Assembly (NCBI RefSeq): GCF_021246465.1
Contig: NZ_JAHRHK010000011.1
Coordinates: 47,206-111,205 of the forward strand
Length of the DNA stretch: 64,000 nt
Source of the DNA: Nocardioides sp. R-C-SC26
GTDB taxonomy: Bacteria > Actinomycetota > Actinomycetes > Propionibacteriales > Nocardioidaceae
Direction of reading: 5' to 3'
Made by a program: the position numbers and the translations under genes. The notes under the pieces are model-generated. The model did no database searches and was not told where the DNA came from. It saw only the letters and a list, made by a program, of their open reading frames with translations. Positions 53,584 to 62,061 of the stretch are shown piece after piece; position 1 is the first letter of the stretch, and every line of letters starts with the position of its first letter.

Positions 53584-55167
53584 GTGAGCGCATCGAGCCG
53601 ATCCCGGTACGACGTCGTCGTGGTCGGCGGCGGGCACAACGGACTGGTGGCCGCGGCCTACTTGGCGCGGGCCGGCGTCTCGGTGCTGGTGCTCGAACGT
53701 CTCCCGCGCACCGGTGGGGCCGCGATCTCCGCGCAGGCGTTCGCCGGCCTGCCGACGCGGCTCTCGCGCTACTCCTACCTGGTCTCCCTGATGCCCGAGC
53801 AGGTCATGCGCGACCTCGACCTCGACGTCGCGCTCGCCTCCCGGGCCACGGCCTCGTTCACCCCCACCTTCCGCGACGGCGCGCCCGGCGGCCTGCTCGT
53901 GGAGCACGAGGAGGGGCCGGCCACCCGCGCCTCGTTCCACACCCTCACCGGCTCCGACGACGCCTATGAGGCCTGGCAGGAGTTCTACGCCGAGATCGGG
54001 GCGATGGCCGGCGACCTCGCACCCACCCTGACCAACCCGCTGCAGCGCGAGGACGACGTCCGCGCCCGGATCTCGCCGACCATCTGGCGTGACGTCGTCG
54101 AGCGCCCGCTCGGCGAGGCGATCGAGCGCCGCTTCGTCGACGACACGGTGCGCGGCGTGGTCGCCACAGACGCCCTGATCGGCACGTTCGCCTCGCTGCA
54201 CGAGCCGTCGTTGATCCAGAACCGCTGCTTCCTCTACCACCTGATCGGCAACGGCACCGGGGAGTGGCGGGTGCCGGTCGGCGGCATGGGTGCGGTGACC
54301 GACGCCCTGCTCCGGAGCGCCGTGGCGGCGGGTGCCGAGGTGGTGACCGGTGCGGAGGTCACCGCGATCGCCGGCGGCGTCGACGCGGGCGAGAGCGTCG
54401 AGGTCTCCTGGTCCGACGGCGTCTCCTCGCGCACCGTCACGGCGACGCACGCGCTGGCCAACGTGGCGCCCTGGGTGCTCGGCGGCCTTCTCGGCGAGCC
54501 TCTCGACCCCGCGGCGAAGCCGATGGGCGCGCAGCTGAAGGTGAACCTCCTGCTCCACCGGCTCCCGCGGCTGCGCTCCGGCGTGGACCCGGCCACCGCG
54601 TTCGCCGGCACGCTCCATCTCGGCGAGGACTACACCGAGCTCGAGACGGCCTACGCTCAGGCCGCTCGCGGCGAGCTTCCTGCCGAACTGCCGGGCGAGG
54701 TCTACTGTCACTCGCTCACCGACCCGACCATCCTCGGCGACGTGCCGCCCGGCACGCAGACGCTGACGTACTTCGGTCTCCACACGCCGGCCCCGCTGTT
54801 CGATGCCGACCCCGACGACATGCGCACCCTGGCCCTGGAGCGCGCGCTCGCCTCGCTGGACCGCCACCTGGCCGAGCCGATCCTGGACTGCGTGGTGCGC
54901 GACCCCTCCGGGGCACCGTGCATCGAGGCGAAGATCCCTCAGGACGTCGAACGCGACCTCGCGATGCCGGGCGGGCACATCTTCCACGGCGACCTCGAGT
55001 GGCCCTGGGCGCCGAACCACACCGCGCTCGACACGCCCGCCGAGCAGTGGGGCGTGCAGACCTCCCGCCCCGGCGTCCTGCTGTGCGGCTCGGGGGCACG
55101 ACGCGGAGGCGCCGTCTCGGGCCTGGGTGGGCACAACGCCGCTCAGGCGGTGCTCGCCTCGAGGTGA
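53584..55167 (+). CDS. NAD(P)/FAD-dependent oxidoreductase (phytoene dehydrogenase/PYROXD2-like)
   Basis: A 527-residue flavoprotein. The dinucleotide-binding motif VVVVGGGHNGLVAAAYLARAG starts near residue 11, followed by the ERLPRTGGAAIS element. The C-terminus contains GHIFHGDLEWPWAP and the second FAD contact GGAVSGLGGHNAAQAVL. The closest characterised relatives are carotenoid desaturases and mammalian PYROXD2. No carotenoid genes are nearby, so the substrate is unknown. Confidence 0.85.
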   Translation: MSASSRSRYDVVVVGGGHNGLVAAAYLARAGVSVLVLERLPRTGGAAISAQAFAGLPTRLSRYSYLVSLMPEQVMRDLDLDVALASRATASFTPTFRDGAPGGLLVEHEEGPATRASFHTLTGSDDAYEAWQEFYAEIGAMAGDLAPTLTNPLQREDDVRARISPTIWRDVVERPLGEAIERRFVDDTVRGVVATDALIGTFASLHEPSLIQNRCFLYHLIGNGTGEWRVPVGGMGAVTDALLRSAVAAGAEVVTGAEVTAIAGGVDAGESVEVSWSDGVSSRTVTATHALANVAPWVLGGLLGEPLDPAAKPMGAQLKVNLLLHRLPRLRSGVDPATAFAGTLHLGEDYTELETAYAQAARGELPAELPGEVYCHSLTDPTILGDVPPGTQTLTYFGLHTPAPLFDADPDDMRTLALERALASLDRHLAEPILDCVVRDPSGAPCIEAKIPQDVERDLAMPGGHIFHGDLEWPWAPNHTALDTPAEQWGVQTSRPGVLLCGSGARRGGAVSGLGGHNAAQAVLASR

Positions 55168-55226
55168 GTCGGGGCCCAGCCGGAGCGGCGCCGTCACCTG
55201 GAGGCGTCGCGTTCGTTGTACCGGGC

Positions 55227-55706
55227 ATGACCGCCACGCTGCTCGACTCCCCCGCCGCTCCGGCGTCGCGGGCCGTCGCGGTCAGCGGTGTGCGGATCGG
55301 CGCGGTCTTCGTCGACGACGCCGTGCTCGACCACTGCCACCGCTCGGCCGAGGGTGGCTTCGACTTCCGGGTCCGTCGTCCCGAGGTCGCCGAGGCGCTG
55401 GTCGCCGCCGGTCTCGCGGTCCGCGGGCGCGGCGAGCGCACCGTGCGCGGCACCGGCTCGGTCGCACGTCGCCAGAGCCCGACGTCGACCGCGGCGACGA
55501 CCGACCGCGCTCCGCAGACCCGCCTGGAGCCGGAGCGCTCGCTCGGCCGCTGCGTCAGCGACCACCACCTGGCGCCCGTCGACGCCGTCACCCGCGGACG
55601 GCGCGCACGGGGCGCCGATCCAGCGGCCGGCCACGACGAGGTGTCGCTCTGCGGCCGCTGCGCCGACCTGCTCGCGCGGTCGGGCTACTTCACCGCGATC
55701 CAGTGA
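55227..55706 (+). CDS. hypothetical protein
   Basis: A 159-residue predicted protein of unknown function, starting 59 bp after the FAD oxidoreductase. The middle third (about 75-125) is Arg/Thr/Ala-rich and low in complexity. The C-terminus has a Cys pair in LCGRCADLLARSG, and two further Cys lie upstream (DHCHRS and GRCVSDHH). These together could form a zinc site, and CVSDHH...CGRC is the most structured-looking part. I recognise no family. The Cys/His pattern and length argue for a real gene, but it could be spurious. Confidence 0.5.
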   Translation: MTATLLDSPAAPASRAVAVSGVRIGAVFVDDAVLDHCHRSAEGGFDFRVRRPEVAEALVAAGLAVRGRGERTVRGTGSVARRQSPTSTAATTDRAPQTRLEPERSLGRCVSDHHLAPVDAVTRGRRARGADPAAGHDEVSLCGRCADLLARSGYFTAIQ

Positions 55707-55745
55707 GCGGCACGCCCGCACGAGGAGCGAACCAAAGCCTTCGAT

Positions 55746-55774
55746 TTCACCCGGCGGCGCCTCGCTGGTAATCT
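55746..55774 (+). promoter_or_regulatory. promoter of tRNA-Lys
   Basis: TTCACC (55746-55751) and TAATCT (55769-55774) are separated by 17 bp and lie 33 bp before the mature tRNA 5' end. Confidence 0.6.
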
Positions 55775-55806
55775 TTCCCCTCGCGCCAGGCAGTGGTCTG
55801 GGGCAT

Positions 55807-55879
<73 letters not shown>

Positions 55880-55884
55880 CCGAC

Positions 55885-55919
55885 AGAGAAGGGCCCCGGG
55901 GAGACCGGGGCCCTTCTCT
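55885..55919. terminator. strong bidirectional terminator after tRNA-Lys
   Basis: AGAGAAGGGCCCCGG and CCGGGGCCCTTCTCT form a perfect 15-pair stem with a five-base loop. It stops the tRNA transcript and, from the other side, the collagen-like gene, whose stop codon is 27 bp away. Confidence 0.93.
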
Positions 55920-55945
55920 TCTCCGTGGCTCTTTCCGTGGCTCGC

Positions 55946-56722
55946 TCAGGGAGCCGTGTAGGCCCAGACGCCGTAGTACGACCACGGACTGTCGTCGCTG
56001 GCGAGCGCGGTGAAGTAGAAGGCGCGCGATCGCGCCGATGGCGCAGCCCACGTGTCTCCCGCGATGGCGAACGCACCCAGGTTCGTCAGGTTGGCCAGGT
56101 AGAGGCACACCTTGCCCGCCGGTGCCGTCGGCGCGTCGAACGTGCCGGTGCACGTGGGGTCGTCGTCGATCGTGGCGGGGAAGCCGTCCGGGGCGAAGTT
56201 CACGTTCGCGCTGCTCAGCGGGGACGGCGCCTGACCGGGCAGGTTGAAGTTCGCGGTCACGAAATCGTTCGCCGCGGCCCGCACGCCCTCGTCGAAGAAG
56301 TACCCGCGAACAGTGGTGCCGCTGGGGATGGTGTCCCACGCGCTGGCGCCGCGCGCTCCGGCGGCGCCTGCGGGTCCGGCAGGCCCGGCGGGTCCCGCGG
56401 CGCCGGGCGCACCGGCTGGTCCCGCGGGTCCCGCAGCACCCGCCGGTCCGGCCGGACCGCGCGGAAGATCACCGGGCCGGAAGTCGGCAGCACGCAGGCT
56501 CCGGTCGGCCACGTCGAGCCCGGTCAGCGTCCCGTTGCGCACATCGGCACCGGTCAGACTCTCGTTCTTGACCTGTGCTCCGGTGATCTGCCGGGCGGCC
56601 TCGGCGACGACGGGGTTGGTGAGGAGGAGGAAGGCCGCCGTGAGAGCGGTGAGGGCACGGAAGGCGATCCGACGCATCGACTCGCCCTTGGGGCCGCGCA
56701 GGGTGATGGAGTGAGGAGACAT
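55946..56722 (-). CDS. exported collagen-like protein
   Basis: A 258-residue protein. The N-terminal signal peptide (hydrophobic RALTALTAAFLLLTN, ending near VAEAA) is followed by a short segment of pentapeptide-like repeats (GADVRNGTLTGLDVADRSL). A collagen-like stretch of Gly-Pro-Ala-type triplets (about 88-126) comes next, then a 130-residue globular domain with one Cys pair. Bacterial collagen-like proteins form triple helices on surfaces or spores; trimerisation through the C-terminal domain is plausible. An internal ATG at 56677 is an alternative start closer to the signal peptide. Confidence 0.85.
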   Translation of the reverse strand: MSPHSITLRGPKGESMRRIAFRALTALTAAFLLLTNPVVAEAARQITGAQVKNESLTGADVRNGTLTGLDVADRSLRAADFRPGDLPRGPAGPAGAAGPAGPAGAPGAAGPAGPAGPAGAAGARGASAWDTIPSGTTVRGYFFDEGVRAAANDFVTANFNLPGQAPSPLSSANVNFAPDGFPATIDDDPTCTGTFDAPTAPAGKVCLYLANLTNLGAFAIAGDTWAAPSARSRAFYFTALASDDSPWSYYGVWAYTAP

Positions 56723-56760
56723 GGTGGGAGTCTCCGACCGCCGGGGCCCCCGGGCATCAG

Positions 56761-56832
56761 GGCGCCACCCTGAGAATTGGAGGCGCCACCTGGCCCGTCG
56801 AGGGGGGTTACGGACGGCATCGGGGCGCCATC
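56761..56832. repeat. helically phased GGCGCCA repeats upstream of the collagen-like gene
   Basis: GGCGCCACC occurs at 56761-56769 and 56782-56790, and GGCGCCATC at 56824-56832. Spacings are 21 and 42 bp, that is two and four helical turns, placing all copies on one face of DNA. The 360-bp gap 56723-57082 between the divergent collagen-like and LuxR genes has no other coding signal. Confidence 0.65.
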
Positions 56833-57070
56833 CGCACGGTCATCGGGTGTGACGGCCCTCGCCATCCCGTCGAGCAGTTCTCGCTCCGGACTCGCGGGTG
56901 CGGCCCTCGTGGTGCGTCCGAGAAGTTCTGAAACGGTTGGCGTGCTGCCGGTGCGTGCAGCGCAAGGCGCCGGCGCGCGGCTATACCGGGTTGTCTTGCA
57001 AGCGTCGGCAACGCCGCGGGGTGCGTGCCGGGGGTGCGCGAAGCGCATCAGAACTTCCCGGACGTGCCAC

Positions 57071-57076
57071 TAGCCT
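57071..57076 (+). promoter_or_regulatory. -10 box of the LuxR gene
   Basis: TAGCCT lies six bases before the GTG at 57083, giving a leaderless transcript. The -35 region is not recognisable. Confidence 0.5.
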
Positions 57077-57082
57077 GGCCTC

Positions 57083-59152
57083 GTGGACGACGGCGCGCGC
57101 GGCGAGCGAACCGCGGTCGCGGCCGAGGGTCTGGACCCGTCTGATGCGCCGCTGGTGCATGCCCTCGCCGTCACCGGAGGCAGGGCGACCCTCGCCGATC
57201 TCGCGGTCATCGCCGACGTCACGCTCGGTGAGGTCGAGGCGGGCCTCGTCCGGCTGGCCCGTCAGGGACTGGTGGACGGCGGGCCGGCGCCGAGATTGCA
57301 CCCGCGCGCCGTAGCTCTGGCCGAGGCGACGCCGTCGCCGATGACACGCGCTGTCGTCGCGGCGCGCGCGGCGCGACGCTGGCGCGACCGCCCCGGCTAC
57401 GAGAGCGAGACGGTCGCCGCCCTCGAGGGGTCGATACCCCTGGGCGAGGCGTGGGCGGCACGACTCCTGGCGAAGGCGGCCGAGCGCGCGTGGGCCGCGG
57501 GTGAGACCGGTGCCTGTGGACGCCTCGCCGAGCGCGCGCTGGCCGAGGGAGTCGACGAGGTCGAGGTCTGGGCGGCGGCCACCGCGCTGACGGCGCGGGC
57601 GCTCCTCGCCGATCTCGACGTCGACCCCGCGGCGGCGATGCTCCAGGTCGAGGCGATCATCGAGCGGCTCACCGAGGCGGACCGCACCCGGGAGACCGTC
57701 GACATCCGTCTCGCTCTCATCGTCTACGCCGTGATCCAGGGACGGCGGCCCGACCTCGCGGCGATGCACGCCGACCGGATCCCCTGCGACCTCGTCGATG
57801 CTGCCGAGCAGCCCGACCTCGGCCTCACGTGGCGGGCTCAGACCCTGCGCGGCTATCTCGGCGCCACGTACTTCCACCCATCCGCCCGTCCGCCGGGCCG
57901 CATGGACCTGCTCGCCTCGGCGCACGACGTCCTCGTCAGCGACCTGCGCGAGGCGCTGCCCGCGCGCGGCATGGCCGCCGCGGCGTACGCCCAGGCCGGC
58001 GAGGACGACGTCGCCGCGACGCTGGCGGACGCGCTCCTCCCCGAGATCACGGCGGCGAACGCCGAGTTCTTCGCCGAGATCGGCGTGATCGGCGTCGTCT
58101 ACGCCCAGCTCGGACGGTTCGCCGAGGCGCGTGACGTCTTCGAGCGCATCGGCTCCATCGCGGCAGCCATCCGCCGCGAGGACCAGGTCGTCAGCGCGAA
58201 CGCCTGGCTGGGATTCACCGACCTCTGGCTCGGCGACCTCGCCTCGGCCCGCGCTCGCGCCGACCGGGCGTGGGCGGCCGCGCCGCTGTGGCCGGTGTTC
58301 ACTCCACTCGTGGCGGCACTCCGCGCCGAGGTCGCCCTCTACGTCGGCGAGGAGGCCGATCTGGAGTCCGCACTCGACCTGGGTGAGCTGAGCGACCTGG
58401 TGACCACCCAGCCCGGCATCTCGGGAGCCACCTGGTGGGTCACCCGCGCCCGGGTCGAGCTCGCGCTGGGACGACCGGACGCCGCACGCACCAGCCTCGA
58501 CTGCGCCGCACGCAGCTACGAGCTGTCCGACTGGGTGGCGCCACGTGAGCCGGTGGAGCTGATGTGGCGCCACCTCGCGCGCTCCACCGTCGGACCGCCG
58601 ACGCCGTGCAGCCACGCCCGCCCCGTGATGGACGCCTGGATCGCGGCGCTCGGCATCGAACCGACGGCGCCGACGATCCCCGACGCGATCTGCGAGTTGC
58701 TGCCGCCGCTGCGCCTGGCCGAGGTCCGTCTCCACCACGCCGGCCGTCTGCGTCGCGCCGGACGTCGCGGCGATGCTCGCGCGATGCTCCATCAGGTCAT
58801 CGACGACGCCGAGCGGTTGGGCGCCACCCGCCTGGTCGCCGTCGGCCTGCACGAGCTGCACGCCGCCGACGGGCGTCGACGACGAGACCCCGGCGAGCAC
58901 CTCACCCCCGCAGAGCAGCGGGTCGCCGAGCTCGCGGCGACGGGCGCGGGCAACCAGGCCGTCGCCGCTCGCCTGAGTCTGTCGGTCAAGACCGTGGAGA
59001 CCCACATGTCGCGCGTGCTCGCCAAGTCCGGAGTGCGCCGGGGTGACCTGGCGTCCTGGCTCGCCGCCCGGGCGTCCGACAGCGCCCCGCCGACTGACAG
59101 CCCGGGCGGGACGCAGGCGCCACGGGTGAATCGCACCCGAACCACGTCGTAA
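57083..59152 (+). CDS. large LuxR-family regulator lacking the ATPase domain
   Basis: A 689-residue protein. The C-terminal LuxR helix-turn-helix (LTPAEQRVAELAATGAGNQAVAARLSLSVKTVETHMSRVLAKSG, about 610-655) is intact. The rest is Ala/Leu/Glu/Arg-rich helical repeats resembling TPR/MalT-type arrays. The N-terminal Walker A and B motifs of LAL regulators are absent: the sequence starts in the region equivalent to the winged-helix/TPR part (LVHALAVTGGRATLADLAVIADVT). It could be a truncated relative that senses through its TPR-like repeats. Targets are unknown; the collagen-like gene lies divergently upstream. Confidence 0.85.
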   Translation: MDDGARGERTAVAAEGLDPSDAPLVHALAVTGGRATLADLAVIADVTLGEVEAGLVRLARQGLVDGGPAPRLHPRAVALAEATPSPMTRAVVAARAARRWRDRPGYESETVAALEGSIPLGEAWAARLLAKAAERAWAAGETGACGRLAERALAEGVDEVEVWAAATALTARALLADLDVDPAAAMLQVEAIIERLTEADRTRETVDIRLALIVYAVIQGRRPDLAAMHADRIPCDLVDAAEQPDLGLTWRAQTLRGYLGATYFHPSARPPGRMDLLASAHDVLVSDLREALPARGMAAAAYAQAGEDDVAATLADALLPEITAANAEFFAEIGVIGVVYAQLGRFAEARDVFERIGSIAAAIRREDQVVSANAWLGFTDLWLGDLASARARADRAWAAAPLWPVFTPLVAALRAEVALYVGEEADLESALDLGELSDLVTTQPGISGATWWVTRARVELALGRPDAARTSLDCAARSYELSDWVAPREPVELMWRHLARSTVGPPTPCSHARPVMDAWIAALGIEPTAPTIPDAICELLPPLRLAEVRLHHAGRLRRAGRRGDARAMLHQVIDDAERLGATRLVAVGLHELHAADGRRRRDPGEHLTPAEQRVAELAATGAGNQAVAARLSLSVKTVETHMSRVLAKSGVRRGDLASWLAARASDSAPPTDSPGGTQAPRVNRTRTTS

Positions 59153-59181
59153 CCCGCTGCCTCGCTGATCGTTGCCGGAGT

Positions 59182-60357
59182 GTGACGCCCCCCACATCGC
59201 CGGACGGTTCCGCGCGCTCCCAGGCCACCTCGCCGGGGCTCCGCACCGTCCTGCCTCTCACACCCGTGCGCCCCACCGTGGCCGCACCGGTCAGTCGACG
59301 AGCAGCCCTGGCTGGTGCCGCGACGTCCGCGGTCGTCGTCTGGGGTGCGGGCGCAGCCGCGGCGGCCGTGCCCACCGGAGCGCAGCGCGCGCGGTACCTG
59401 ACCTCGTCGCGACTCGCAGTGCTGCGGGCCGTGGTGGACCGGGTCGTACCCGGTCAGCCGGAGGACACCGTCGCCGGCGCCGTCGCGGCCGGTTGCCACG
59501 AGGCGATCGACGCGCTGCTCGGCGCCTTCACCGTCGATCCCCCGCGCATCTACGCCGGCGGTCCGTTCTCGGACCGCGGCGGGTCGCGGGTCAACCACTT
59601 CGCGAAGTTCCTGCCGCTGGACCGCTACGAGGAACGCGCCTGGAAGCTGCGGATCCTCGGCTCACGCGGTCACCGCGACCTCGAGCGCAACGGCCCGGTG
59701 ACCGGCATGCAGCAGGTCTACCGCACGGGCCTCGACGCGCTCGCCGCGAGCGTGCCCGGTTTCACCCTGCTGCCCGGACCGTTGCGCGACCTGGCCCTGC
59801 AGGGCAGCCAGAACGCTGCGGTCACCGCCATGTTCGACCTGGCGGTGGCCCACACCCTGGAGTTCATGTACGGCGCACCGGAGTACGGCGGCAACAAGGA
59901 CGGCGTCGGGTGGCACGCCGTCGGGTTCGAGGGCGACCGGCAGCCGCGGGGGTACACCCGCGCCGAGGTGACCGCACCGAAGACCGAGCTGCTGCCACTG
60001 GTGGACGCGCCCCTCGAGGACCTCCTGGACGCGCTCGGACTTCCCGCCCTCCCCCCGCTCCCGCCGGTGCTCACCGGTGCCGCGCCCACCGCCGCCGTGC
60101 TCTCCCCCCTCCTCCCCCTCGCGTCGTCCGAGGTGATGGCCGGACTCCATGCACGCGCCGCCGGAAGTCACCGCGAACTGGCCGAACAGGTGCGCGACCT
60201 GGTGGCACCGGTACTGAGTTCGTCGGGGGCCCGCGGCGAGACGATGGCGCGCCTGCACGCCGAGGCCGATCGGCTGGTGTGCGAGGCGCGCAGCCGGACA
60301 GGGCGGCAGTCCGCCGCACCGCCGTCGGATCCCGCCGAGAGCGAGGGAGCGCGATGA
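59182..60357 (+). CDS. gluconate 2-dehydrogenase subunit 3-like protein with Tat signal
   Basis: A 391-residue protein. The leader contains twin arginines (VSRRAALAG, Arg39-Arg40), a hydrophobic core and an Ala-rich cleavage region (GAAAAAVPTG), so it should be exported by Tat. The mature part matches the small or gamma subunit of membrane sugar dehydrogenases: RYLTSSRLAVLRAVVDRVVPG, YRTGLDALAA and EFMYGAPEYGGNKDGVGW. In such complexes the subunit carries the flavoprotein across the membrane as a hitchhiker. Its stop overlaps the GMC gene start (ATGA). Confidence 0.85.
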   Translation: MTPPTSPDGSARSQATSPGLRTVLPLTPVRPTVAAPVSRRAALAGAATSAVVVWGAGAAAAAVPTGAQRARYLTSSRLAVLRAVVDRVVPGQPEDTVAGAVAAGCHEAIDALLGAFTVDPPRIYAGGPFSDRGGSRVNHFAKFLPLDRYEERAWKLRILGSRGHRDLERNGPVTGMQQVYRTGLDALAASVPGFTLLPGPLRDLALQGSQNAAVTAMFDLAVAHTLEFMYGAPEYGGNKDGVGWHAVGFEGDRQPRGYTRAEVTAPKTELLPLVDAPLEDLLDALGLPALPPLPPVLTGAAPTAAVLSPLLPLASSEVMAGLHARAAGSHRELAEQVRDLVAPVLSSSGARGETMARLHAEADRLVCEARSRTGRQSAAPPSDPAESEGAR

Positions 60358-62060
60358 GCCGCGAGGCGGTCGTGGTCGGATCGGGCGCCGCCGGCTCGGT
60401 CGTCGCCTGGGAGCTGGCACGCGCCGGGTGGGACGTCACCATCCTCGAGCGCGGCCGCAACCTGCGGCCCGGACTCGGCCGACGCGACAGCAGCGACCTC
60501 GGCACCACCTACGGCAGCGACGAGCTCAAGGGACGGCGCGGCTACGGCTTCCCCGACGGCCTCCTCGAGCCCTATACGACCCGCACGCAGGCCGAGGCGC
60601 GCAAGGGCGTCGCGCGTTCGGCCCAGGGCGCGCTGGGGCAGCTCGGTGCCGCGGTCGGCGGCACCACGCTGCACTACAACGCCAAGACCCCGCGCTTCTG
60701 GCGGCAGGACTTCCACCAGCGATCGGCACTCGGCCCGGTGGCCGACGCCCAGGTGGCCGACTGGCCCATCGACTACGGCGACCTCGAGCCGCACTACGAC
60801 GAGGTGGAGTACCGGCTCGGGGTGCAGGGCGACCGCTCCGCCATGCCCGAGCGCACGCTGCGTCAGTCACCGCGTCGTCGCGACTTCGTGATGCGCCCCA
60901 ACCCGCCGTCCTACGCTGCCTCGCTGGTGGCCGACGGTGCCCGCGCCCTGGGGTTCGAGCCCTACCCCTTCCCAGCCGCCGTGAACTCCCGCGAGTTCCA
61001 GGACCGGCCGGCGTGCAACTCCTGCGGCATGTGCTCGGGCTTCGGATGCCCGATCAACGCGCGCGGCGACGCTCTCGTCTCCTACCTCAATCCCGCCCTC
61101 CGCACGGGCCGGGTTCGGGTCGTCGACCGCGCGTGGGTGCATCGGATCGAGACCACCCGCGACGGACGTCGTGCGACCGCCGTCCACTACCGCGATCTCC
61201 AGGGACGGCGTCACCGCCTGGCCGCCTCGACCGTGATCCTGGCCGGCAGCCCGATCAACACGGCGCGGTTGCTGCTGCTCTCGGCCACCGGCGCCCACCC
61301 ACGCGGGCTCGGCAACCGGTCCGACCAGGTCGGTCGCAACATGATGTTCCACAACTTCACGCTCAGCGCCGCGCTGTTCACGCGCGACGTCAAGCCGCTG
61401 CGGGCGCAGTCGGCCACGGTGCAGGTCGACGACCTGATGGGGCCGTTCACCGGCCCCGAGGTCCAGGCGCTCGGCGTGCCCTACGTGGTCGGCGGCGTCG
61501 TCCAGGTCGGCTCCGGCGCACCGCCGCTGGAGGCATCGACCACCCTGTCCAGCCTCGTGGGTCACGGCACAGCGCTCAAGCAGCTGATGAAGGTCGGTCT
61601 GCACGCCGGCATCTGCGGCTCCCAACTGGTGCATCAAGACCTTCCCCAGGCACACAACCGCGTCGACCTCGACCCGAAGGTCACCGACTTCCACGGCGTT
61701 CCCTCGGCGCGGATCACCTACTCCCCCCACCGGCACGAGCAGGCCGCGGCCCTGCTGCTCGGCGCACGGATGGAGGCGATGCACCTCCTCGCGCCCGGAG
61801 CGACCGGGGCGGTGGTGCTGCCGTTCCCGATCCTCAGCGACGGCATCACCTACACCGCGCACCTCGCCGGAACCGCCCGGATGGGCCGCGACCCGCGGAC
61901 GTCGGTCTGCGCGCCGTCGGGTCGATTGCACGACGTGGGCAACGTCTACGTGGCCGACGCCTCGACCTGGCCCACCTACCCGGGCTTCAACCCCACCCTG
62001 ACCATCATGGCCAACGCGCGACGCATCGCGCGCGGCCTCATCGACCGACCCGGAGAATGA
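60354..62060 (+). CDS. GMC-family sugar dehydrogenase catalytic subunit
   Basis: A 568-residue FAD enzyme with no signal of its own. FAD motif VVVGSGAAGSVVAWELARAG (about 6-25), substrate-side GGTTLHYNAKTPRFW, Cys-rich segment ACNSCGMCSGFGC (Cys221, 224, 227, 232) and C-terminal HLAGTARMG and PGFNPTLTIMANARRIA. The Cys cluster suggests an iron-sulfur centre as in FAD-dependent glucose dehydrogenase. No multihaem cytochrome c subunit is encoded nearby, so the electron acceptor differs or is elsewhere. Likely oxidises a sugar or glycoside outside the membrane, perhaps at C3. Confidence 0.88.
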   Translation: MSREAVVVGSGAAGSVVAWELARAGWDVTILERGRNLRPGLGRRDSSDLGTTYGSDELKGRRGYGFPDGLLEPYTTRTQAEARKGVARSAQGALGQLGAAVGGTTLHYNAKTPRFWRQDFHQRSALGPVADAQVADWPIDYGDLEPHYDEVEYRLGVQGDRSAMPERTLRQSPRRRDFVMRPNPPSYAASLVADGARALGFEPYPFPAAVNSREFQDRPACNSCGMCSGFGCPINARGDALVSYLNPALRTGRVRVVDRAWVHRIETTRDGRRATAVHYRDLQGRRHRLAASTVILAGSPINTARLLLLSATGAHPRGLGNRSDQVGRNMMFHNFTLSAALFTRDVKPLRAQSATVQVDDLMGPFTGPEVQALGVPYVVGGVVQVGSGAPPLEASTTLSSLVGHGTALKQLMKVGLHAGICGSQLVHQDLPQAHNRVDLDPKVTDFHGVPSARITYSPHRHEQAAALLLGARMEAMHLLAPGATGAVVLPFPILSDGITYTAHLAGTARMGRDPRTSVCAPSGRLHDVGNVYVADASTWPTYPGFNPTLTIMANARRIARGLIDRPGE

Positions 62061-62061
62061 C

